Origin: an uncultured Clostridia bacterium
GTDB lineage: Bacteria > Bacillota > Clostridia > Lachnospirales > Lachnospiraceae
Assembly: GCA_937888895.1 (NCBI GenBank)
Contig: CALASV010000184.1
Span: forward strand, 1 to 7,851
Reading direction: 5' to 3'
DNA: 7,851 bases
Below the pieces are notes generated by a model. That model was not told where the DNA came from. It saw nothing but the letters and a program-made list of their open reading frames with translations, and did no database searches. Below are positions 1-4,793 of this stretch, piece after piece (positions within the stretch are counted from its first letter, which is position 1; every line of letters begins with the position of its first letter). The position numbers and the translations under genes are program-made.

Positions 1-5
1 GGTAT

Positions 6-34
6 ATATTAACACATTTAATCACTAATATCAA
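6..34 (-). promoter_or_regulatory. Possible promoter directed out of the left window edge
   Basis: On the minus strand TTGATA (29-34) is followed after 17 nt by TAATAT (6-11). The -35 box matches the sigma-A consensus at 5 of 6 positions and the -10 at 4 of 6. If real it would drive a gene lying left of the window. The stretch is very AT-rich, so a chance match is quite possible. Confidence 0.3.
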
Positions 35-115
35 TATTTTTAATTACTTATATTTGCTCCTTTTTTCTGTTAGTCTGATTTCTTAACTCTAACCCTTATA
101 TCTTCGTACTTTTGT

Positions 116-268
116 TTATTTTCTTTTCATCTCTATCATTTCAAACTCTCTTTCTTGACTTAAAACTACACTACTTCCCAAAATCATCCCACACATATCA
201 TAATACTGCACTACAATCTCCGAATATTTGCCCTCAAATTCTAATATTAACAACACAGAACTACACAA
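116..268 (-). CDS. Possible small protein or gene remnant downstream of the nuclease, 50 aa from a TTG start
   Basis: I do not recognise this product. After the nuclease stop codon (338-340) the same reading frame continues with only one further stop (TAG, 293-295) down to a TAA at 116-118. The open part looks protein-like, with an acidic and hydrophobic stretch (LLILEFEGKYSEIVVQYYD) and a basic end (MIEMKRK). A possible start is TTG at 266-268, preceded by AAGAAGGA (279-286) at a 10-nt gap, which is slightly long. It may be a small independent gene, the decayed tail of a longer nuclease, or chance in purine-rich sequence. No clear terminator hairpin was found between 1 and 337, and nothing else in that stretch is supported apart from the promoter-like sequence at its left end. 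Confidence 0.25.
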   Translation of the reverse strand: MCSSVLLILEFEGKYSEIVVQYYDMCGMILGSSVVLSQEREFEMIEMKRK

Positions 269-337
269 TATATTTTTATCCTTCTTATAATTCTAGTTTG
301 CCACTATTATATACTCTTTTTCATCACTTATTTCATT

Positions 338-1117
338 TTAATTTTGTTGTGCTAGTTCTTTCACTTCTTCTAAAGTAAGTTTAGAATACTCTGCAATTTT
401 TTCTAATGACAAAATTCCATCCTCTAACATATCCTTCGCGATGTCTAATAATTCTTGTTTAACTAATTCTTCTACTGCTTTACACATAGCACTAACCCCT
501 TTCTCATTTTCTTTAAAATACCTAACTCTATCTGCAAGTATCTTATAATGCATATCTTTTGGATTTTTACAAGCAAAGTCTTTCATTAATAGACCAAGTG
601 GCGAATCATCTTGATAAGAACCATTTACATAAATAATACCAGAACCATCTTCAAACTTTTCTCCTGTTTCTAAAATTGTCCGTTGAATATGATACAATCC
701 TTTTCCTTTTCCAATCACATCATTTTCTGTAATAAAAATCACATAAGTTTCAGGTAAATTTTTTGTATCATCTCCTGCTAGAAGAACATTCGCATCTATC
801 AAACTACTATTATATCTAGCACGTTTCTCTCCTGCCCCTTTATCTGCACGTTGTACCTCAATATTATATTTTTTCCCTTTAGAATCTACTGCATCCACAT
901 CCAATCTTATGGAACGACCTTGTAAATTTTTAATGGTATACTGGGTACGAGCTTCTATTACCTTTAAATCCGACTTTTCCATAATAATTTGAAGGACTAA
1001 CTCTGTACACTCTATATTATCTTCAAAACATTTCGTCATAAAATTATCATCAAACAAACGGAATTGTTTAATCTGTTCCATAATTTTTTCTCGTTTTTCT
1101 TTTACCTTCTGTTGCAA
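338..1117 (-). CDS. Rpn / PD-(D/E)XK nuclease family protein (transposase-like), 259 aa
   Basis: The product resembles the Rpn and PDDEXK_2 proteins, often annotated as PD-(D/E)XK nuclease family transposase. Characterised Rpn members are Mg-dependent DNA endonucleases that promote RecA-independent recombination; activity here is inferred. Numbered from the TTG start, the core has an acidic residue in the first helix (E39), RLDVDA (D73, D75), then a glycine turn and IEVQ (E87, Q89), an E-x-Q form of the usual E-x-K, followed by KRARYNSSLID near 98-108, typical of the family. The C-terminal 50 residues form a charged helical tail ending LEKIAEYSKLTLEEVKEL, like the family's usual ending. I chose TTG (1115-1117) because AAAGAGGTG (1125-1133) lies 7 nt upstream. 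The ATG at 1226-1228 lies above a probable promoter, and the ATG at 1079-1081 has only a weak GAGAAAA site. The coding region looks intact. Confidence 0.85.
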   Translation of the reverse strand: MQQKVKEKREKIMEQIKQFRLFDDNFMTKCFEDNIECTELVLQIIMEKSDLKVIEARTQYTIKNLQGRSIRLDVDAVDSKGKKYNIEVQRADKGAGEKRARYNSSLIDANVLLAGDDTKNLPETYVIFITENDVIGKGKGLYHIQRTILETGEKFEDGSGIIYVNGSYQDDSPLGLLMKDFACKNPKDMHYKILADRVRYFKENEKGVSAMCKAVEELVKQELLDIAKDMLEDGILSLEKIAEYSKLTLEEVKELAQQN

Positions 1118-1124
1118 AGATACA

Positions 1125-1133
1125 CACCTCTTT
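1125..1133 (-). promoter_or_regulatory. Ribosome binding site that decides the TTG start of the nuclease
   Basis: AAAGAGGTG on the minus strand ends 7 nt before TTG at 1115-1117. None of the alternative ATG codons has an equally good site, so this element supports a TTG start. Confidence 0.65.
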
Positions 1134-1148
1134 CTTCCTTTCTTTACT

Positions 1149-1180
1149 ATTATACTACCATAAATCATTAATAAATTCAA
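1149..1180 (-). promoter_or_regulatory. Probable promoter of the nuclease gene
   Basis: The minus strand carries a perfect TATAAT at 1149-1154 and TTGAAT at 1175-1180. The gap between these two is 20 nt, longer than ideal, but an overlapping TAGTAT (1152-1157) sits at the ideal 17 nt. Transcription would begin near 1142, a few bases before the ribosome site. This fits the TTG start and rules against the longer reading starting at 1228. Confidence 0.45.
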
Positions 1181-1307
1181 CTTAGACCAACACGCAAATT
1201 TTCTACTACAATCAAATAATCTACGCATACAATCATAAAAGGATAATGTTCATTTCGATATAACCTATAAAACTTAGAATTGTTAGTATTATTATTTAAT
1301 TGGTACA

Positions 1308-1336
1308 ATTGTATGTGTTATTAATATGATAATCAA
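1308..1336 (-). promoter_or_regulatory. Promoter-like sequence at the distal end of repeat copy 1
   Basis: TTGATT (1331-1336) and TACAAT (1308-1313) are separated by 17 nt on the minus strand. The -10 box overlaps a perfect 10-bp palindrome, TACAATTGTA (1304-1313). It lies just past the copy 1 terminator and would give a second, longer transcript into the nuclease, with a leader of about 180 nt. The position corresponds to the promoter-like sequence of copy 2, which raises its credibility. Confidence 0.35.
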
Positions 1337-1359
1337 ATATAAAAACAAAAATGAATATC

Positions 1360-1395
1360 AAAAAAGCAACCACCACTCGCCAAAGTAAGGTTGCT
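1360..1395 (-). terminator. Rho-independent terminator in repeat copy 1
   Basis: Minus-strand AGCAACC (1389-1395) pairs with GGTTGCT (1365-1371) across a 17-nt loop, and the T-run continues to 1360. The 7-bp stem followed by T's fits a terminator for transcripts coming from the regulator gene. On the plus strand the T-run is broken (GATTTGATT), so unlike copy 2 it would work poorly in that direction. Confidence 0.6.
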
Positions 1396-1508
1396 GATTT
1401 GATTAATTACTATGAATAAGGAAAACCATTTACTTCTGGTTATACCTTTTCTATTTTTATAGTATTGTTCAAAAGAAAGTCCATCAATACACTTTTTTTC
1501 AATAAACA
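1365..1508 (-). pseudogene. Decayed gene tail, copy 1 (unknown protein C-terminus)
   Basis: In one minus-strand frame the block reads FIEKKCIDGLSFEQYYKNRK followed by GIT. It is then out of register with copy 2 because of one extra A; removing that A restores TEVNGFPYS, matching TEANGSPW of copy 2. Copy 1 therefore keeps the middle of the ancestral protein tail while copy 2 keeps its end. Its own 5' part is not recognisable, and I cannot name the family. Confidence 0.45.
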
Positions 1509-1547
1509 CTTAAAATCCTTATTCAAGTATCCTTCATACTACTCTTG

Positions 1548-1715
1548 CTATAATCCTCGCTTTTTGTATTCATGTAATGCACTTATTATCTTCACACATC
1601 TGCTTACAACTGACCATAAACTTGTATGAGTTTTGGAATGAAACACGGATCTATCCAGTAATTCCTTTAGCCTATCCCTACTTTTGTTAGACGTTTTTCT
1701 TCTCTTCCCACTAAC
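1548..1715 (-). pseudogene. Protein-like open frame overlapping the 3' end of the regulator, no start codon
   Basis: A 55-codon open frame runs out of register with the regulator gene, overlapping its last 49 nt and ending with TAG at 1548-1550. It has no credible start codon. It reads like a real C-terminus: SNKSRDRLKELLDRSVF, later SVVSRCVKIISALHEYKK, then RGL. A -1 shift at the five-A run GAAGAAAAACG inside the regulator would join the two. It may be the displaced end of an originally longer regulator, the remains of another gene, or chance. The segment from 1509 to 1547 shows nothing further. Confidence 0.3.
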
Positions 1716-1909
1716 TCATCAATACTACATTCAAAATAATCAGCCAATGCCCATAGTATCTCAATACTCGGATTAGCAAGGTTTCGTTCCCACTTCGAAA
1801 CTGCTGCCGGACTTACACAAAGTATCACTGCCAATTGTTCTTGTGTCATGCCTTTTGCTACACGCAAGGAATATATCTTTCCTCCAATTGTAATTTTATG
1901 ATATTCCAT
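1667..1909 (-). CDS. XRE/Cro-C1 family helix-turn-helix regulator, short (80 aa)
   Basis: This is a small DNA-binding regulator. After a short strand-like N-terminus (MEYHKITIGGKIYSLRVAKG) the HTH_3 domain covers roughly residues 10-67: helices with MTQEQLAVIL, a recognition region VSPAAVSKWER, then NPSIEILWALADYF and the family's typical CSIDELVG ending. Only about 13 residues follow, so there is no visible effector or dimerisation domain. The ATG at 1907-1909 is preferred over the one at 1925-1927 because GGAGGAAG (1916-1923) sits just upstream of it and within the longer reading. The gene has its own strong promoter and is flanked on both sides by copies of a diverged repeat. Members of this family commonly repress their own promoter; the target here is unknown. 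The product may be truncated. Confidence 0.85.
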   Translation of the reverse strand: MEYHKITIGGKIYSLRVAKGMTQEQLAVILCVSPAAVSKWERNLANPSIEILWALADYFECSIDELVGREEKRLTKVGIG

Positions 1910-1953
1910 AAATAACTTCCTCCACACATTATCTTTCCAATAATTCTATCCCC

Positions 1954-1982
1954 ATTATATGCTCCATCAAAATGCTCGTCAA
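1954..1982 (-). promoter_or_regulatory. Strong sigma-A-type promoter of the HTH regulator
   Basis: TTGACG (1977-1982) and TATAAT (1954-1959) are separated by exactly 17 nt on the minus strand. Transcription would start near 1947, giving a leader of under 40 nt. Just upstream, AGTG and CACT arms (1990-1993 and 2000-2003) form a weak inverted repeat that could be an operator, though it is too short to insist on. The remaining sequence between here and 2053 shows nothing else. Confidence 0.75.
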
Positions 1983-2053
1983 AGGATAAAGTGTAAAGTC
2001 ACTAAACTACTGGTTGAAATTTTATCATTCCTTATACAAAAAACACTCCTAAA

Positions 2054-2081
2054 ATTATATGTATCATTGATATGATAACAA
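2054..2081 (-). promoter_or_regulatory. Promoter-like sequence with a palindromic spacer at the end of repeat copy 2
   Basis: TTGTTA (2076-2081) and TATAAT (2054-2059) are 16 nt apart on the minus strand. An inverted repeat, TATCAT and ATGATA around a 4-nt centre (2062-2077), lies mostly in the spacer, a common place for a repressor site. It follows the terminator directly and would read toward the HTH gene. An AGGAG lies downstream (about 2046-2050), but no sensible start codon follows it. Confidence 0.4.
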
Positions 2082-2092
2082 AAATAAACATT

Positions 2093-2132
2093 AAAAAAGC
2101 AACCACACTAACCAAAGCTAGGTTGCTTTTTT
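2093..2132. terminator. Bidirectional rho-independent terminator in repeat copy 2
   Basis: AAAAAAGCAACC (2093-2104) pairs perfectly with GGTTGCTTTTTT (2121-2132), a 12-bp stem with a 16-nt loop. Both strands end in a T-run, so it can stop transcription from either side. On the minus strand it ends the SEC-C transcript, 163 nt past its stop codon, and insulates the HTH gene. The stop codon of the decayed frame (TAG, 2108-2110) lies in the loop, so the arm also codes for the protein tail. Confidence 0.85.
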
Positions 2133-2272
2133 GATTCTGTAACTATTAACCAAGGCGAACCATTTGCTTCGGTAGCACCTTTTCTATTCTTATTCTATCA
2201 TTCACAAAAAAATCCATTAATACACTTTTTTAAATAAACAGGTGAAATTTCTAAAAGAAATCTTTTTTTCAT
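2108..2272 (-). pseudogene. Broken short gene, copy 2 of the decayed tail
   Basis: An ATG at 2270-2272 opens a frame reading MKKRFLLEISPVYLKKCING and a few residues more, then meets TGA TAG (2195-2200). Beyond these two stops the same frame continues without interruption as NKNRK, GATEANGSPWLIV, TESKKQPSFG and a TAG at 2108-2110. Copy 1 shows SFEQYY where the stops lie here, so the stops are secondary damage. The ribosome site is weak. The coherent frame on both sides of the stops, and partial agreement with copy 1, show that this was once coding. I do not recognise the family; a mobile-element gene is a reasonable guess because it is duplicated. Confidence 0.5.
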
Positions 2273-2294
2273 TTATCCTATTATCCTTCTATGA

Positions 2295-3599
2295 TTAATT
2301 TTTCATTTCCTTTACACACTTTTTCACTTCATTATAAAGGGTTTTATTTCCATTTAATTTTAACAATTCCAACAATTCTTCTATCCATTCTTCACAAAAA
2401 TAGTGAATACTGAATTTTTTATTATATTCTTCAAATGTTTTTATTCCCTCTTTTTTTACTTTATCTAAAAACATTGGAAAAGCCAAACTTAAATATTCTC
2501 TGCGTCTATTTTCTTCTTTGCTTTCATCTCTGTCCCAAATAAATCCCATACGATTCTTCAACCCTAAATAAAGAAGTTTGTCAATTTCAATACTTTCTAA
2601 ATCAAAATAATCTTTTAAATATACTTTTCCTTCTTCTTGTTCTTCACCAATATAAGGATATTCACTTAGGCATTTTTCTCGTTCTAATGCACTTTCAATT
2701 ACATCTAATGGAGAACTTGGCTTATTCAAACAGCAGAATTTATATTTTTTTCCACTTCCACAAGGACAAGGTTCATTTCTTCCGACTTTATGAACTATAT
2801 TTTGTCCTTTCATCATTTTCATAAGTTTTTCAAATTCTTTTCTTTTTTCTTTTTCGTCCATCAAATTCGGTTTAGAATCCTGTTCAAACATAGCCCAATG
2901 TTTTAATGTTTCTGCTGCTTTAATCGAGTCTTTACAAAACCTTTTTTCATCTTCTCTATACTCAAACATATAATCTAAACAAGAATCATACCATCCAAGA
3001 ATTGTTTCATCCATTAACTCATTATCCAACATATATCTTATTTCTGGAAGCATATCTACGAAATGACACTGACAAATTACTTCTGCTAATCCATCATAAA
3101 AATAACTATATTCTTCTCCACTATACACTCCTTGCCTTAGAAATGCTTTCCACTCTTTTTCTTCTAAAGTACCATCTAAATATAACTGCCCCATAACTTC
3201 TAACAACTCTGATCGAACAAACTCATCCACAGATTCATTTAGAATCGTATTTTTAAGAAGTTCCATATCTCCATTATATGTATGATAAACAATATCTTTA
3301 AAACCATCTGTTGTTAAATCACCAATAAGACAATCTAATACCTTACTTGGCAGTAATGCAACCTCTACAATTTTAGGAAAAAATTCCCTGTCTTGAAACT
3401 CTCCAAGTAAAAACAATGCATAAAAATGAAGCTGATAATCCTCTTCTAAATCATCCTTCTCTTGTAATGCTTTCTCAATAGCACTTCGTAAATAAGGAAT
3501 TGCTTCTTCCTTATTCACTACTACCATTTCCCATGCTTCTTTAGGAAATTTTTTACTAATATATGTAATTTCTTCTATTGCCTTTTTTAATTCACTCAT
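2295..3599 (-). CDS. DUF1186 / SEC-C metal-binding domain protein, 434 aa
   Basis: The function is not established. Residues 1 to about 240 resemble the DUF1186 helical domain: a start rich in acidic and hydrophobic helices (KFPKEAWEMVVVNKEEAIPY), then repeated helical pairs. A charged linker (DEKEKRKEFEKLMKMMK) leads to a textbook SEC-C motif at 273-290, GRNEPCPCGSGKKYKFCC, with zinc ligands C278, C280, C289 and C290, first known from the SecA C-terminus, where it binds zinc and SecB. The last 130 or so residues are acidic and helical with no recognised domain. There is no signal peptide or membrane segment, so it is probably cytosolic, perhaps an adaptor. The ATG at 3597-3599 has AAAGG (3609-3613) 9 nt upstream. 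The gene has its own promoter and a terminator downstream, so it seems monocistronic. The reading frame is intact. Confidence 0.85.
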   Translation of the reverse strand: MSELKKAIEEITYISKKFPKEAWEMVVVNKEEAIPYLRSAIEKALQEKDDLEEDYQLHFYALFLLGEFQDREFFPKIVEVALLPSKVLDCLIGDLTTDGFKDIVYHTYNGDMELLKNTILNESVDEFVRSELLEVMGQLYLDGTLEEKEWKAFLRQGVYSGEEYSYFYDGLAEVICQCHFVDMLPEIRYMLDNELMDETILGWYDSCLDYMFEYREDEKRFCKDSIKAAETLKHWAMFEQDSKPNLMDEKEKRKEFEKLMKMMKGQNIVHKVGRNEPCPCGSGKKYKFCCLNKPSSPLDVIESALEREKCLSEYPYIGEEQEEGKVYLKDYFDLESIEIDKLLYLGLKNRMGFIWDRDESKEENRRREYLSLAFPMFLDKVKKEGIKTFEEYNKKFSIHYFCEEWIEELLELLKLNGNKTLYNEVKKCVKEMKN

Positions 3600-3629
3600 A
3601 CATTTTTTCCTTTCATTTATTTTAAGCTA

Positions 3630-3638
3630 AGTATATCA
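3630..3638 (-). promoter_or_regulatory. Extended -10 promoter of the SEC-C gene
   Basis: The minus strand reads TGATATACT: TATACT (3630-3635) preceded by TGN (3636-3638), the extended -10 form, which compensates for the absence of a good -35 box. Transcription would start near 3623, about 24 nt before the ATG. Confidence 0.5.
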
Positions 3639-3696
3639 CAAACTATACATAAAATATAGATATTTCTTTATTATGGCTAATATTTTAGGTTGCAAA

Positions 3697-3706
3697 AGTT
3701 CGAACT
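3697..3706. promoter_or_regulatory. Perfect 10-bp palindrome between the reductase and SEC-C genes
   Basis: AGTTCGAACT lies in the 130-nt gap between the end of the reductase and the start of the SEC-C gene, about 60 nt upstream of the SEC-C -10 box. It could be a regulator site. It is too short and lacks a T-run, so it is not a terminator. A single palindrome of this size can be chance. Confidence 0.25.
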
Positions 3707-3729
3707 ACTTTCTTGAAAATGCCACACAA

Positions 3730-4791
3730 TTATCCTCTATCCTTTACTAACTTCCATACTTTTTGTATTTCATCAGGAATCCGTATTTTTCTAGGACACA
3801 TAGAAAGGCATATCATATTCGTGCATTGATTACACCATTTCGCACTTTGTTCTATACTCATACTTAATTTTTTTAATGCCCAATTATCTTTTCCCATAAA
3901 ATAATAATGATATTGTCGAAATATTGTATGAATTTCTGTCCCATAAAGACAATAACATCGTTGGCAACGATTACAAGGTATTGTTTCAAATTCTTTTTCT
4001 AATACAGATAATACTTCTTCAAAAGAAGGAATATCTTCTTTTTTTCTTTCCCATGCAAATGCCTCTTTTGCTTGTTCTATTGTCCCTATCCCAATTAATG
4101 CCGTAGAAATAGGATAAGACAACACCGATTGAATTAACATTTTCGTAGAAAAGAAAGAAGGTAAAATTCCTGCAGCATATACTTTATTGATTAAAATTCC
4201 TTTTTTACGAAATAGTGGTTCTGCTTCTATTCTTTCTAACATTCCTCGTTCTAATAAATTACCACTACCTTGTAGTACATCTACACGCAAGTCGTTAGCA
4301 CCACGAAATAAAATATCATAATAATGAGAAGCAATTCCTGTAAATCGTATTCTTCCTTCTTTTTTTAATTCTACAAGTGCATCTAATGCTCCACCTTTTT
4401 GAAATACCTCTTCTTCGTTCTTTGTATCTACTTGATGTACAAAATATAAATCTGCCCAAGTGCCTAAATTTTCACAAGATGTTACAACTGCTTGATACAT
4501 CGCATTCCCATCAAAAAATCGAGCTTTATCCGAAATAATAATTTTTTCTCTACCAATATAATTGGCAAATTTTCCTAGTTTTAACTCTGCATCACCATAT
4601 TCTGGTACAATTGCTGTATCATATAAATTACAACCAAGCAAATAGGCATATTCCATAACTTCAATTGCCGTCTTATCATCTAAATTGTAATAATTTGGTA
4701 ATACTGGTGCATTTCCATATAAAATGGGAATCGTTCCAAAACTTGTTTCTGATACAAATAATCCAGTACTTCCTAATTTTCTATACTGCAT
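3730..4791 (-). CDS. Aldo/keto reductase with C-terminal Fe-S cysteine region, 353 aa
   Basis: This is an NAD(P)H-type oxidoreductase of the aldo/keto reductase superfamily, acting on an unknown carbonyl or alcohol. It begins MQYRKLGSTGLFVSETSFGT, the family's first strands, and keeps the catalytic tetrad: D58 (LYDTA), Y65 (EYGDAE), K89 (SDKAR) and H119 (YFVHQ). TGIASHYYD and ALIGIGT mark later barrel strands. From residue 273 the barrel is followed by two cysteine groups (C273, C276, C279, C281 and C320, C323, C328, C332 then Pro), as in the Fe-S-tailed branch of the family. The second group has four residues between C323 and C328 where a ferredoxin motif has two. The ATG starts 2 nt after the stop of the LRR gene, with AGAGG (4799-4803) inside that gene's last codons at a 7-nt gap, so translation is coupled. 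It is the last gene of the operon; no convincing terminator hairpin follows. Confidence 0.9.
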   Translation of the reverse strand: MQYRKLGSTGLFVSETSFGTIPILYGNAPVLPNYYNLDDKTAIEVMEYAYLLGCNLYDTAIVPEYGDAELKLGKFANYIGREKIIISDKARFFDGNAMYQAVVTSCENLGTWADLYFVHQVDTKNEEEVFQKGGALDALVELKKEGRIRFTGIASHYYDILFRGANDLRVDVLQGSGNLLERGMLERIEAEPLFRKKGILINKVYAAGILPSFFSTKMLIQSVLSYPISTALIGIGTIEQAKEAFAWERKKEDIPSFEEVLSVLEKEFETIPCNRCQRCYCLYGTEIHTIFRQYHYYFMGKDNWALKKLSMSIEQSAKWCNQCTNMICLSMCPRKIRIPDEIQKVWKLVKDRG

Positions 4792-4793
4792 AG

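Larger units (their letters stand above)
1308..1508 (-). repeat. Diverged direct repeat, copy 1 (about 200 bp)
   Basis: This block matches 2054-2240 in the same orientation over nearly its whole length, with perhaps three quarters of positions alike by eye. Shared parts in minus-strand order are TGTTTATT and an A-run with GTGTATT, ATAGAAAAGGT, AAATGGTT, AGCAACC, GGTTGCTTTTTT, ATCATAT and a promoter-like end. It lies between the regulator (1667-1909) and the nuclease. Copy 1 is the more decayed of the two. From 1181 to 1307 I see nothing beyond AT-rich spacer. Confidence 0.75.
2054..2240 (-). repeat. Diverged direct repeat, copy 2 (about 190 bp)
   Basis: Second copy of the unit at 1308-1508, same orientation, about 745 bp away. 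It begins (minus strand) with TGTTTATT plus an A-run and ends at the TATAAT of the promoter-like element. It holds the better terminator and the better-preserved end of the decayed reading frame. It lies downstream of the SEC-C gene, so the two copies bracket the HTH gene. No target-site duplication or inverted ends were found. Confidence 0.75.

Noticed and set aside
112..378. Plus-strand reading frame of 88 codons over the nuclease 3' end
   Set aside because: It lies opposite a more protein-like minus-strand frame, has no ribosome site, and its composition (mostly F, L, S, T, Y) is that of T-rich antisense sequence.
1910..1927. Longer start for the HTH regulator (MWRKLF before MEYHKI)
   Set aside because: The strong GGAGG site lies within those codons, so it serves the inner ATG at 1907-1909.
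1308..2240. Intact composite transposon made of the two direct repeats
   Set aside because: No transposase, no inverted ends and no target-site duplication could be seen; the copies are too diverged for a recent insertion.
3600..3729. Terminator for the receiver-LRR-reductase operon
   Set aside because: I searched the gap for a GC stem followed by T's; only the short AGTTCGAACT palindrome is present, without a T-run in the right place.
3002..4106. Plus-strand frames at 3002-3196 and 3924-4106
   Set aside because: Both are antisense shadows of well-supported genes (SEC-C protein and reductase) and lack ribosome sites.
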